Part shown: one piece after another, positions 1 through 6,717 of the stretch
Layout of the letters: the number at the start of each line of letters is the position of its first letter
Position numbering within the stretch: position 1 is the first letter of the stretch
Origin: Clostridiales bacterium
GTDB lineage: Bacteria; Bacillota; Clostridia; Oscillospirales; Oscillospiraceae
Length of the DNA: 22,188 nt
Reading direction: 5' to 3'
NCBI GenBank assembly: GCA_019421525.1
Contig: JAHZFC010000016.1
Location: 1-22,188 of the forward strand
Position numbers and translations under genes: made by a program
Notes under the pieces: model-generated
The model's database searches: none
What the model was told of the DNA's origin: nothing
Seen by the model: the letters and a program-made list of their open reading frames with translations, nothing else

Positions 1-1086
1 GACAGCTGCCCCCTGTGGAAGATGCTGCTGCTCTATGTGGCGGCGGTGGCGGCGGCCCTGGTGCTGGGGGGAGTGCTGCTGCTGGCCCTGGGGGTGGACC
101 CCCTGGAATATTACGGAAAGATGTTCACCATGGGCATGGTGGGCAACAAGATCGCCTACCGCACCTTTGAAAACTATCTCAAGGTGTTCGTACCCCTGGT
201 GCTCACGGCGGTGGGCCTGTCCCTGGCCTTCAAGATGCGCTTTTGGAACATCGGCGGCGAGGGGCAATTCATCGTGGGGGCCATCGTGTCTGCGGTGGTG
301 GCCTTCAAGGCCGGGGCAGTGCTCCCCGGCCCGGTGACGCTGCTGCTCATGTGCCTGGCGGCCATGGCGGCGGCGGGTGTGTACGGAGCCTTCACCGCGG
401 CTCTCAAGGTGCGCTTCGGCACCAACGAGACGCTGCTCACCCTGATGCTCAACTATATCGCCCTGTATGTGCTCACCTTCCTGGGGGAGACCAAGGCGGA
501 CTGGAACTTCCTGCTCAACCCCGAGTCCGCCCGGCCCACCTTCGGAAGCTTTGCCGACCTGGCCTCCTTCCCCGGCATTCCCATCGGGAAATTCAGCCTG
601 AACATCTGCGTGATCTTCACCTTTGTCATCGGCGTTCTGGTGTTTATCTATCTCAGGTACACCAAGCACGGCTATGAGATCGCGGTGGTGGGCGACTCGG
701 TGGGCACCGCCCGGTACGCGGGGATCAAGGTGGATCGGGTGGTGCTGCGCACGGTGTTCCTGTCCGCCTGCCTGGTGGGGCTGGCGGCCGCCTTCAAGGT
801 GGGCACCGCCGGCATCCTGTCCACCGCCATCACCGACGACGTGGGCTGGACCGGGGTCATCGTGGCGTGGCTGGCCAAGCTGAACACCGTGGGCATCTTC
901 CTGGTGTCCGCCCTGATCGGCATCCTGGACTACGGCTCCACCGTGGCCGCGTCCACCTTCTCCGCCGTGGACTCCAGCTTTGCCAATATGCTCCAGGGAG
1001 TCATCTTGTTCACAGTGCTGACGGCGGATTTCCTGATCCGCTTCCGCGTGGTCATCGCCAGAAAGGGGGAGCCGGCCCATGAATGA
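1..1086 (+). CDS. Nucleoside-type ABC transporter permease, YufP/NupP family (5' end cut by window edge)
   Basis: Integral membrane subunit of a BmpA/YufNOPQ-type ABC importer, a family that imports nucleosides. The frame is open from base 1 (D-S-C-P-L-W-K before the first Met at 22). YufP proteins normally carry a short leader before this first hydrophobic helix, so the true start lies upstream of the window. About 8-9 hydrophobic segments are visible, starting with residues L-L-L-Y-V-A-A-V near base 28. The family-typical stretch F-W-N-I-G-G-E-G-Q-F lies near bases 241-270 and T-N-E-T-L-L-T-L-M-L-N near 421-453. The gene overlaps the next permease by 8 bases, as expected for partners translated together. 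The solute-binding lipoprotein and ATPase genes would be upstream, outside the window. Family assignment is confident; substrate (nucleoside rather than another ligand) is inferred from the family. Confidence 0.9.
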   Translation, partial: DSCPLWKMLLLYVAAVAAALVLGGVLLLALGVDPLEYYGKMFTMGMVGNKIAYRTFENYLKVFVPLVLTAVGLSLAFKMRFWNIGGEGQFIVGAIVSAVVAFKAGAVLPGPVTLLLMCLAAMAAAGVYGAFTAALKVRFGTNETLLTLMLNYIALYVLTFLGETKADWNFLLNPESARPTFGSFADLASFPGIPIGKFSLNICVIFTFVIGVLVFIYLRYTKHGYEIAVVGDSVGTARYAGIKVDRVVLRTVFLSACLVGLAAAFKVGTAGILSTAITDDVGWTGVIVAWLAKLNTVGIFLVSALIGILDYGSTVAASTFSAVDSSFANMLQGVILFTVLTADFLIRFRVVIARKGEPAHE

Positions 1087-2074
1087 CAGACTTGGCATCG
1101 TCACCACCTTCATCCACAATATCGTGGTGTACAACATCCCCCTGCTCTATGGCACTGTGGGGGAGATCCTCATCGAGAAGTCGGGCAGCCTGAACCTGGG
1201 CGTGGAGGGCATCATGGCGGTGGGGGCCATTTTCGGCTATATCGTGGGGTGCTACGCCAACAGCCTGCTGGTGGGGGTGCTGGTGGCCTTTCTCACCGCC
1301 GCCCTGTGCGGCCTGCTGTTCGCCTTCCTCACTGTCTCCCTCCAGGCCAACCAGAACATCACCGGCCTGACCCTCACCACTTTTGGACTGGGCGTCTACT
1401 TCTTCGTGGGCAATGGGCTGAAGGCGGTGAGCTGGCCCGCCATGAACGACTACCCCGGGGTGACAAGCTGGTTTGCCGACCTGTCCATCCCCGGCCTGTC
1501 CCAGATCCCGGTGCTGGGACGCGGGCTCTTCCAGCACAATATCCTGGTCTATCTGGCCGTGGTGATGGCCCTGGTGATGTGGTGGTACCTGAAGCACACC
1601 CGGGCGGGCCTGCGGCTGCGCTCGGTGGGGGAGAACCCCGCCGCCGCCGACTCAGTGGGCATCAACGTCAAGCGGTACAAGTACCTGCATATCGTCATCG
1701 GTGCCGGCATCATGGGCATCGGCGGGTACTACATGGGCCTGAACATGAACGGGTCCTTCTCCAGCAGCTGCTGGATCAACGGCTATGGCTGGATCGCCGT
1801 GGCCCTGGTCATCTTCGCCAACTGGAGCCCGGCCTTCGCCATCCTGGGCACCTTTATATTTGGCTTCTTCAACACCCTGCGGGTGTCCGGCTCGTCCCTG
1901 GCGGCGGCCTTCCCCGGGGCCCTGGGCTGGATGGCGGCCATCCCCTCCCAGCTCTACCAGGCGCTGCCCTTCATCATCACCGCCCTGGTGCTGATCTTCT
2001 CCTCCATGAAAAAGAAAAAGAACAGCGGCCAGCCCGCCGGGCTGGGCCTGAACTACTTCCGGGAGGAGCGGTAA
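1079..2074 (+). CDS. Nucleoside-type ABC transporter permease, YufQ/NupQ family
   Basis: Second permease of the same importer, 331 aa, the usual length for YufQ-type subunits. It starts with ATG at 1079 inside the end of the previous gene (ATGAATGA overlap), giving translational coupling. Characteristic segments are E-K-S-G-S-L-N-L-G-V-E-G-I-M near bases 1172-1213 and the conserved G-Y-G-W-I-A-V-A-L-V-I-F-A-N-W near 1781-1825. About eight to nine hydrophobic helices are visible and the C-terminus is short, basic and cytoplasmic (K-K-K-K-N). With the upstream permease it would form the heterodimeric channel across the cytoplasmic membrane. A strong terminator follows 10 bases after the stop, so this is the last gene of the operon. 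Confidence 0.93.
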   Translation: MNDRLGIVTTFIHNIVVYNIPLLYGTVGEILIEKSGSLNLGVEGIMAVGAIFGYIVGCYANSLLVGVLVAFLTAALCGLLFAFLTVSLQANQNITGLTLTTFGLGVYFFVGNGLKAVSWPAMNDYPGVTSWFADLSIPGLSQIPVLGRGLFQHNILVYLAVVMALVMWWYLKHTRAGLRLRSVGENPAAADSVGINVKRYKYLHIVIGAGIMGIGGYYMGLNMNGSFSSSCWINGYGWIAVALVIFANWSPAFAILGTFIFGFFNTLRVSGSSLAAAFPGALGWMAAIPSQLYQALPFIITALVLIFSSMKKKKNSGQPAGLGLNYFREER

Positions 2075-2084
2075 CGAGACAGAG

Positions 2085-2119
2085 AAGGCCCGGTGCGAAA
2101 CGCACCGGGCCTTATTGTT
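2085..2119 (+). terminator. Rho-independent terminator of the ABC importer operon
   Basis: A perfect 13-bp stem pairs 2085-2097 with 2101-2113 around an AAA loop, followed by a short T-containing tail (attgtt). It begins 10 bases after the permease stop codon. Confidence 0.85.
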
Positions 2120-2345
2120 AAAAGCCTCGCAGAGTTCGCGCCCGCAGGCGCGAAAAAATTAAATTTGTTTTCGACCGCGACATGTGCGTGGGCGAAAACA
2201 CTTCTCGGCCCGCAAACGTGCGAACGGTCTGTTTCAACAGACTGTGAGTGCGATGCAGCGGGCCGCAACGTATCCATCGGAAAAGGCTATGCCTTTTTCG
2301 ACGGATAAAAGGTTCCCGCCCAGGTTTTCACCTGGGCGGGAGGAG
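2120..2345 (+). other. Intergenic run of consecutive hairpins; candidate structured RNA or dispersed repeat element
   Basis: No gene is recognisable here. Five stem-loops follow each other. H1: 2135-2142 with 2147-2154, perfect 8 bp. H2: 2167-2173 with 2193-2199, then an A-G mismatch and 2175-2179 with 2187-2191. H3: 2206-2213 with 2258-2265 (perfect 8 bp), an internal loop, then a long inner stem 2217-2233 with 2236-2252 containing tandem G-A/A-G mismatches. H4: 2271-2287 with 2291-2307, 17 positions with one mismatch and one wobble. H5: 2315-2324 with 2331-2340, perfect 10 bp. Several G-T wobbles and G-A mismatches in H2 and H3 would form on the plus-strand RNA but become A-C or C-U on the minus strand, which favours plus-strand transcription. 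I see no convincing promoter of its own. A dispersed intergenic repeat is the main alternative. Confidence 0.4.
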
Positions 2346-2356
2346 GATACAATGAA

Positions 2357-2434
2357 ATGAAAAGAAACGCTCTTGCTTGCTTGCAAGTATATCATATCCA
2401 GAAGATGTTACGGAATCAGGCACAAAGGTGTTAA
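2357..2434 (+). CDS. Possible 25-residue small ORF downstream of the hairpin array
   Basis: An exact AGGAGG at 2341-2346 directly follows hairpin H5 and lies 10 bases before an ATG at 2357. This opens a 25-codon frame starting M-K-R-N-A-L-A-C and ending at TAA 2432-2434. A second ATG at 2352 gives only M-K-stop. The peptide is basic (K and R rich), has two cysteines, and resembles nothing I recognise. The only support is the good ribosome binding site and its position; it may be chance, or an element of the upstream structured region. Confidence 0.18.
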   Translation: MKRNALACLQVYHIQKMLRNQAQRC

Positions 2435-2462
2435 ATAAGTGTTACATAAAAGGGGAAACCTG

Positions 2463-2726
2463 TCATCCCTCCGCCGCCTGCCGGAGCACCCGCTCCACAT
2501 CCGGCTTTTCCGCGTGGCCCTCAAAGACCTTCTGTCCGTCCACATACCAGGTGGGGACGTAGTAGTAGTCATGCTCGTCGGCAAAGGCCCGCTCCCGGCT
2601 CTCGTCCACGATGCGCAGGGGGATGGCCTGCCACCCCGGGTGCTCCTGGAGCAGCTCCTCCTGGTATCTCAGCGCCAGCTTGCAGTGGGGACAGCCAGGG
2701 AGGATGAACATCAGCACCTCTTTCAT
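2463..2726 (-). CDS. Small thioredoxin/glutaredoxin-like protein with CPHC active site
   Basis: This is an 87-aa thioredoxin-fold protein. The first strand, V-L-M-F-I-L-P-G, leads into the redox motif C12-P-H-C15, and a later V-P-T-W-Y-V-D-G segment carries the cis-proline loop typical of the fold. C-P-H-C is a variant seen in DsbA-like and some small glutaredoxin-like proteins. There is no signal peptide, so it should act in the cytoplasm in thiol-disulfide exchange; its partner is unknown. The start at 2726 is supported by a GAAGGGA-type ribosome binding site (complement at 2731-2737). It is divergent from tadA across an 80-base region and points toward the hairpin-rich intergenic stretch. 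Confidence 0.82.
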   Translation of the reverse strand: MKEVLMFILPGCPHCKLALRYQEELLQEHPGWQAIPLRIVDESRERAFADEHDYYYVPTWYVDGQKVFEGHAEKPDVERVLRQAAEG

Positions 2727-2749
2727 AATGTCCCTTCTTTCTTGGGTAT

Positions 2750-2781
2750 TTGACTTCAGTTTACCACAGGTCTGTGATAAT
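2750..2781 (+). promoter_or_regulatory. Putative tadA promoter with extended -10
   Basis: TTGACT at 2750-2755 and GATAAT at 2776-2781 preceded by TG (2773-2774) form an extended -10. The 20-base spacer is longer than ideal. A perfect inverted repeat, CACAG-GT-CTGTG at 2765-2776, lies in the spacer and could be an operator, but this is inference only. Confidence 0.4.
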
Positions 2782-2806
2782 ATAAAGAAAAAATGGGAGG
2801 TGTGCC

Positions 2807-3274
2807 ATGACCCACGAGGATTATATGCGCCAGGCCCTGGACCTGGCCCGCTCCTGCCTGGCCACAGGGGATGTGCCGGTGGGCTGTGTGGTGGTGTCCC
2901 CCGCGGGGGAGGTCATCGGCCGGGGCCGCAACCGCCGGGAGGCGGAGGGCAGCGCCGCCGCCCACGCGGAGGTCGAGGCCATCACCCAGGCCTGCCGGGC
3001 GGTGGGCAGCTGGCGGCTGACCGGCTGTACCCTGTACGTCACCCTGGAGCCCTGCCCCATGTGCGCCGGGGCCATCATCAACGCCCGGATCGCGGAGCTG
3101 CGCTACGGCGCACGGGAGGAGAAGTCAGGCTGCTGCGGGTCGGTGCTCAACCTCTTTGAGGAGCGGTTCAACCACCGGCCCCGGATCTACGGCGGCCTGC
3201 TGGCGGACGAGTCCGCCGCCCTTTTGGGGGAGTTTTTCCAGGCGCGCCGGGGGCCGGGGAAAAATAATTTATGA
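2807..3274 (+). CDS. tadA: tRNA adenosine(34) deaminase TadA
   Basis: This 155-aa enzyme deaminates the wobble adenosine of tRNA-Arg(ACG) to inosine in the cytoplasm. It has the cytidine/deoxycytidylate deaminase zinc motif: H53-A-E55 (zinc ligand and proton-shuttle Glu) and P82-C83-P84-M85-C86 (two zinc ligands). A conserved E-P-C-P-M-C-A-G-A-I-I-N-A-R-I segment and length also match TadA rather than guanine deaminase or other family members. The start at 2807 is supported by GGGAGG at 2795-2800. The gene stands alone: a promoter precedes it and two terminators follow after about 100 bases. In many Firmicutes tadA precedes the SRP RNA and dnaX; neither is visible here. Confidence 0.95.
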   Translation: MTHEDYMRQALDLARSCLATGDVPVGCVVVSPAGEVIGRGRNRREAEGSAAAHAEVEAITQACRAVGSWRLTGCTLYVTLEPCPMCAGAIINARIAELRYGAREEKSGCCGSVLNLFEERFNHRPRIYGGLLADESAALLGEFFQARRGPGKNNL

Positions 3275-3380
3275 TTTAATACTTTTGTAATAACTTCTCA
3301 CGAACTTTTGTAACGATCCTCCTTTATCTTGATACTTGCAAGAGATATCCTTTCTTTTTCATTCTATCCTCCATCCTTTT

Positions 3381-3414
3381 GAACCGGGGCCAAAAGCTCC
3401 GGTTCGTCTTTTTC
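3381..3414 (+). terminator. Rho-independent terminator downstream of tadA (first of two)
   Basis: A 10-bp stem pairs 3381-3390 with 3396-3405 (one G-T wobble) around CAAAA, followed by GTCTTTTTC. The stretch from 3275 to here contains no recognisable gene. Confidence 0.8.
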
Positions 3415-3415
3415 G

Positions 3416-3443
3416 GGCTCCCATTGGGGGCCTTTTCTTTTTC
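3416..3443 (+). terminator. Second tandem rho-independent terminator
   Basis: A 7-bp stem pairs 3416-3422 with 3426-3432 (one G-T wobble) around ATT, followed by TTTTCTTTTTC. It immediately precedes the -35 box of the padR promoter and so insulates the padR-DUF2812 operon from read-through. Confidence 0.75.
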
Positions 3444-3472
3444 TTGACTTATATCGAATATTGATATATCAT
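3444..3472 (+). promoter_or_regulatory. Sigma-A-type promoter of the padR-DUF2812 operon
   Basis: TTGACT at 3444-3449, a 17-base spacer and TATCAT at 3467-3472. One palindromic operator candidate fills the spacer and a second lies just past the expected transcription start, the classic arrangement for autorepression. Confidence 0.7.
3452..3466. promoter_or_regulatory. Candidate PadR operator 1 (in promoter spacer)
   Basis: TATCGA-ATA-TTGATA: inverted 6-bp half-sites with a 3-bp ATA spacer and one mismatch. It lies exactly between the -35 and -10 boxes. Assignment to the adjacent PadR is inferred from position and from the matching second copy. Confidence 0.55.
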
Positions 3473-3484
3473 AATCATGAAGGA

Positions 3485-3499
3485 TATCGATATTCGATA
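3485..3499. promoter_or_regulatory. Candidate PadR operator 2 (downstream of the transcription start)
   Basis: TATCGATATTCGATA; read on the minus strand it is TATCGA-ATA-TCGATA, a perfect 6-bp inverted repeat with the same ATA spacer as operator 1. Its centre is 33 bp from that of operator 1, about three helical turns. Confidence 0.55.
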
Positions 3500-3516
3500 G
3501 TGCAGGGGGTGACGCT

Positions 3517-3840
3517 ATGGCACGGAAAAAACTGGATACCCTGACCGAGCAAATGTACTACCTGCTCTTGGCCCTCCACGAGCCGGGCCATGGCTACGCC
3601 ATCATGGAGCGGGTGCGGGAGCTGTCCCACGGCCGCCTCCAGCTGGGGCCGGGGACGCTGTACACCCTGCTGGCCCGGTTTGAGAAGGAGGGGCTCATCG
3701 TCCTGACCAAGATCGAGGACACCCGGAAGATCTACCGCCTCACCGACCAAGGCTGGGATACCCTGGAGCAGGAGTACCGGCGCCTGTGCCGCCAGGTGGC
3801 GGACGGGGCGGCCATCTTTGAAAAGGAGGATGCCCCATGA
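3517..3840 (+). CDS. PadR family transcriptional regulator (short, winged-helix only)
   Basis: 107-aa DNA-binding repressor of the short PadR type, without the C-terminal Vir_act_alpha_C domain. The winged helix is visible: L-T-E-Q-M-Y-Y-L-L-L-A-L at the N-terminus, G-H-G-Y-A-I-M at helix 2, G-P-G-T-L-Y-T-L-L-A-R-F in the recognition helix, and K-I-Y-R-L-T at the wing. A GGGGGTGA site precedes ATG 3517. The stop overlaps the start of the next gene (ATGA, 3837-3840), so regulator and first DUF2812 gene are translationally coupled. The promoter carries two matching palindromes, which supports autoregulation. The inducing signal is unknown. PadR genes next to DUF2812 genes are a recurrent Firmicutes arrangement. 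Confidence 0.9.
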   Translation: MARKKLDTLTEQMYYLLLALHEPGHGYAIMERVRELSHGRLQLGPGTLYTLLARFEKEGLIVLTKIEDTRKIYRLTDQGWDTLEQEYRRLCRQVADGAAIFEKEDAP

Positions 3841-5249
3841 GAAAGACCAAGCATGTGCTGTTCACCTTTTCCCCCTATGAGTACAAGGGGGTGGAGGGAT
3901 ATCTCAACGAGCAGGCCGCCCGGGGCTGGGAGCTGATGAAGGTGGGTCTGTTGACCGCCAAATTTCAGCGGACACAGCGTGCCGATTTGAAATACTGCAC
4001 CGACCTGCTCACCTACCGCCGGCGGCAGGGGGGCCGGGAGGCGCAGCGGGAGTACCTGGACCTGTGCCGGGAGGGGGGCTGGGAACTGATAGACCGCCGG
4101 GGGAACATGGGCCTGTTCGCCTCCCTGTCCGGGACCGATCCTGCCCCCATCCAGACTGACCGGGACACCGAGTGGTACAACTATAAACGGGCCTACCGGA
4201 ACAGCCTGTTCTGGGCGGTGGCGGCCATACTGCCCAGTATGCTGAGCCTGCTCCTGGCCATCCTGCTGGCGGGCGGGCTGGGCACGGCGGGGACGGCTCT
4301 GGTCCGGGCCATCCGCTTCACCTGGCAGAGAAGCTGGATCGCCGCCACCTGGCAGATAGCGCTGCCCATCCTCTTTGCCGCGGGCCTTTGGAAGATCGGG
4401 GGCTTTTTCTGGAACTGGGCCCGGACCCGCCGCACCGGAGCGATCCAGGTCCCCGCCCGGTGGGCCATGTGGGCCAACGCCGTGGTCAACCTCATCGAAC
4501 TGATGGCGCTGCTGTTGATGGCAGCGGCGGCCGTGGCGGACCTCATCCAGGGCGGGGGCTCAGTGGCCGCCGTTATAGGGATGGGCATCGGCGGTGTCAC
4601 CATCTTTTTCTGGCCCTCCTTTACCGACCAGGACGAGGTATACCCCAGAGAATACCGTCAGGCCCGGATATATGGGGCGAGCCTGGCGGTCATCGCCGTG
4701 CTGGTGATCGGCGCCACCTGGTGGCATGGCGGGGACACAGTACAATTCTGGCCGGAGAACGACAGCTTTTCCGCCTATCGTGACACCCTGGAACAGCTGT
4801 CTGTGGTTCGGGAGACGGACCTGGGTGTAGAGCGGGGGGACTCCTACCGATTAAGCCGGGGGATAGGCCCCGCCGGACGATACACTCTGCTGGAGGTAGC
4901 TTTAGAATACGGCCTGAGTGAGTTGGGGGGCGCGGCGTGCAGCCGTTACGACTGCTGGTCCCCCTGGCTGGCCGGGCAGGTAGCGGATGCCCTCCGGGAG
5001 GAGGCGGCCACCCCTGAGCGCCTGCAATATAGAGACTGGGTGATCCGGGACTACCACGGCGGGGAGCTGGAGCCCATCTCCCTGGACTGGGCGGACGAGG
5101 CCTGGCTTGGCTCGTGGACCAACGGCGTGGAGGAACAAGGCCAGGTGCTGGTGCTTCGGAAGGGATCTGTGACCGTGAGGGTGGTAGGCCCGGTGGACCT
5201 GACCGATGAGGATATCTTGGAGAACATCCAGGCCCGGCTGGGCTTTTGA
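3837..5249 (+). CDS. DUF2812 membrane protein, paralogue 1
   Basis: This is a 470-aa membrane protein. Residues 1-100 form the cytoplasmic DUF2812 domain, with its two signature repeats G-V-E-G-Y-L-N-E-Q-A-A-R-G-W-E-L (18-33) and E-Y-L-D-L-C-R-E-G-G-W-E-L (72-84). About five membrane segments follow (124-149, 168-191, 210-237, 242-260, 280-297). A polar domain of about 170 residues then ends with W-A-D-E-A-W-L-G-S-W-T and a short beta/helix segment. The start has AAAAGGAGG 7 bases upstream and overlaps padR. An odd number of helices would place the C-terminal domain outside if the N-terminus is cytoplasmic; this is inference. DUF2812 has no assigned biochemical function, and I do not propose one. 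Confidence 0.88.
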   Translation: MRKTKHVLFTFSPYEYKGVEGYLNEQAARGWELMKVGLLTAKFQRTQRADLKYCTDLLTYRRRQGGREAQREYLDLCREGGWELIDRRGNMGLFASLSGTDPAPIQTDRDTEWYNYKRAYRNSLFWAVAAILPSMLSLLLAILLAGGLGTAGTALVRAIRFTWQRSWIAATWQIALPILFAAGLWKIGGFFWNWARTRRTGAIQVPARWAMWANAVVNLIELMALLLMAAAAVADLIQGGGSVAAVIGMGIGGVTIFFWPSFTDQDEVYPREYRQARIYGASLAVIAVLVIGATWWHGGDTVQFWPENDSFSAYRDTLEQLSVVRETDLGVERGDSYRLSRGIGPAGRYTLLEVALEYGLSELGGAACSRYDCWSPWLAGQVADALREEAATPERLQYRDWVIRDYHGGELEPISLDWADEAWLGSWTNGVEEQGQVLVLRKGSVTVRVVGPVDLTDEDILENIQARLGF

Positions 5250-5250
5250 G
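5073..5250 (+). repeat. 178-bp direct repeat, copy 1 (3' end of DUF2812 paralogue 1)
   Basis: By base-by-base reading, 5073-5250 is identical to 6525-6702. It encodes the last 58 residues and stop codon of both paralogues, while the rest of the two genes is clearly diverged. Confidence 0.95.
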
Positions 5251-5286
5251 GCAGCGGCCATCTTTGGAAAGGAGGATGCCCCATGA
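5251..5286 (+). pseudogene. Relic of the padR 3' end left by tandem duplication
   Basis: Read in frame this encodes A-A-I-F-G-K-E-D-A-P-stop, against A-A-I-F-E-K-E-D-A-P-stop at the end of padR (3808-3840). The similarity continues through the ribosome binding site and into the next start codon. It has no start of its own and now serves only as the leader of paralogue 2. It marks the duplication breakpoint within the last codons of padR. Confidence 0.85.
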
Positions 5287-6701
5287 GAAAGACCAAGCAT
5301 GTGCTGTTTACCTTTTCCCCCTATATGTATAAGGGAGTGGAGGGATATCTCAACGACCAGGCCGCCCGGGGCTGGGAACTGGTGAAGGTGGGCCCCCTGG
5401 GGATCGCCAGGTTTCGCCGGACACAGCGCACCGACCTGAAATACTGCGCAGACCTGCTCACCTACCTCCGGGGAAAGGATGGCCAGGAGGAGCAGCGGGA
5501 GTACCTGGCCCTGTGCCGGGAAGGTGGATGGGAGTTGGTAGCCCGGCGGGGGTCCCTGGGCCTGTTTGCCTCTCTGCCGGGAATGGACCCCGCCCCCATC
5601 CAGACCGACCCTGACGTGGAGTGGGAGCACTATAAGCGGGCCTACTGGAACAGCCTGCTCTATGTGGCGGCGGTCATCCTGTGCTATGCCTTTCGTCTTT
5701 TCCTGCACATTTTTGTGGGGGAAGGACTGGAGGAACTGAGCCAGAGCATCCGCTTTGACTGGCTCAGGGACTGGAGCATCGCGGGCTGGCTGACGGCGCT
5801 GCCCATTTTCTGCGGGGTGGCCTTGTGGAAGATCGGCGGCTTTTTGCGAAACTGGGCCTACACCCGCCAGACCGGGGCCATCCAGGTCCCCGCCCGGTGG
5901 GCCATGTGGGCCAACGCCGTGGTCAACCTCATCGGCCTGGCGGCATTCCTGGTGGTGATGGCGGGATATGTGGCGGAGATCGTTCAGAACGGCAGCCCGG
6001 TGGCTACCTTTGTGATGTTTGCCATTGTCGGGGCAGCGGTGTTTTTCTGGCCGAACCTCACCCATGTGGACCAGGTATACCCCCTGAACTACCGCCAGGT
6101 GCGGATATACGGGGCAGGGCTTGTGGCCCTCGGCCTCCTGATGGCCGCAGTCGCCTGGTGGCACGGCGGGCATACGGTATACTTCTGGCGGGGAAATGAT
6201 GACTTTTTAGCATACTACACTCCGCTGGAGGATATGCCCATCGTCCGGGAGGCAGACGTGGGGGTGCAGCCAGAGGGGGCTTATACCCTGAGCCGGGGCG
6301 TGGGGCCGGCGGGGCGGTACACCCTGCTGATGATGAGCCCGGGCAACAGCCTGGGCGAGGAACTGGACGGCGTCTCGTGCAGCCGCTACGCCTGCTGGTC
6401 GGGCGGTATGGCCGCACAGGTGGCGGACACCCTGCGTCAAGAGGCGGAGCAGCCGGAATACCGTGTGGGTGCCGCGGGCTCCATGGAACGGATACTCCGG
6501 GACTATCAGCCCAGGGAGATGGACCCCATCTCCCTGGACTGGGCGGACGAGGCCTGGCTTGGCTCGTGGACCAACGGCGTGGAGGAACAAGGCCAGGTGC
6601 TGGTGCTTCGGAAGGGATCTGTGACCGTGAGGGTGGTAGGCCCGGTGGACCTGACCGATGAGGATATCTTGGAGAACATCCAGGCCCGGCTGGGCTTTTG
6701 A
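5283..6701 (+). CDS. DUF2812 membrane protein, paralogue 2
   Basis: This 472-aa protein has the same architecture as paralogue 1: cytoplasmic DUF2812 domain (1-100) with G-V-E-G-Y-L-N-D-Q-A-A-R-G-W-E-L and E-Y-L-A-L-C-R-E-G-G-W-E-L. About five membrane segments follow (124-145, 164-187, 207-232, 239-256, 276-293), then a C-terminal polar domain. AAAGGAGG at 5268-5275 lies 7 bases before the ATG, copied with the padR relic. Its first 20 residues differ from paralogue 1 at one position, its middle is well diverged, and its last 58 residues are identical. It lies 33 bases after paralogue 1 in the same operon. Function unknown; retention of an intact diverged copy suggests both are used. Confidence 0.88.
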   Translation: MRKTKHVLFTFSPYMYKGVEGYLNDQAARGWELVKVGPLGIARFRRTQRTDLKYCADLLTYLRGKDGQEEQREYLALCREGGWELVARRGSLGLFASLPGMDPAPIQTDPDVEWEHYKRAYWNSLLYVAAVILCYAFRLFLHIFVGEGLEELSQSIRFDWLRDWSIAGWLTALPIFCGVALWKIGGFLRNWAYTRQTGAIQVPARWAMWANAVVNLIGLAAFLVVMAGYVAEIVQNGSPVATFVMFAIVGAAVFFWPNLTHVDQVYPLNYRQVRIYGAGLVALGLLMAAVAWWHGGHTVYFWRGNDDFLAYYTPLEDMPIVREADVGVQPEGAYTLSRGVGPAGRYTLLMMSPGNSLGEELDGVSCSRYACWSGGMAAQVADTLRQEAEQPEYRVGAAGSMERILRDYQPREMDPISLDWADEAWLGSWTNGVEEQGQVLVLRKGSVTVRVVGPVDLTDEDILENIQARLGF

Positions 6702-6702
6702 G
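6525..6702 (+). repeat. 178-bp direct repeat, copy 2 (3' end of DUF2812 paralogue 2)
   Basis: Identical to 5073-5250, offset 1452 bases. Identity stops abruptly on both sides, one base past the stop codon on the right. Confidence 0.95.
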
Positions 6703-6717
6703 ATGAGGTGAGCGTCT

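Noticed and set aside
2093..2308. A 71-codon plus-strand frame through the hairpin array.
   Set aside because: It begins within the terminator hairpin, has no ribosome binding site, and the bases are explained by RNA pairing.
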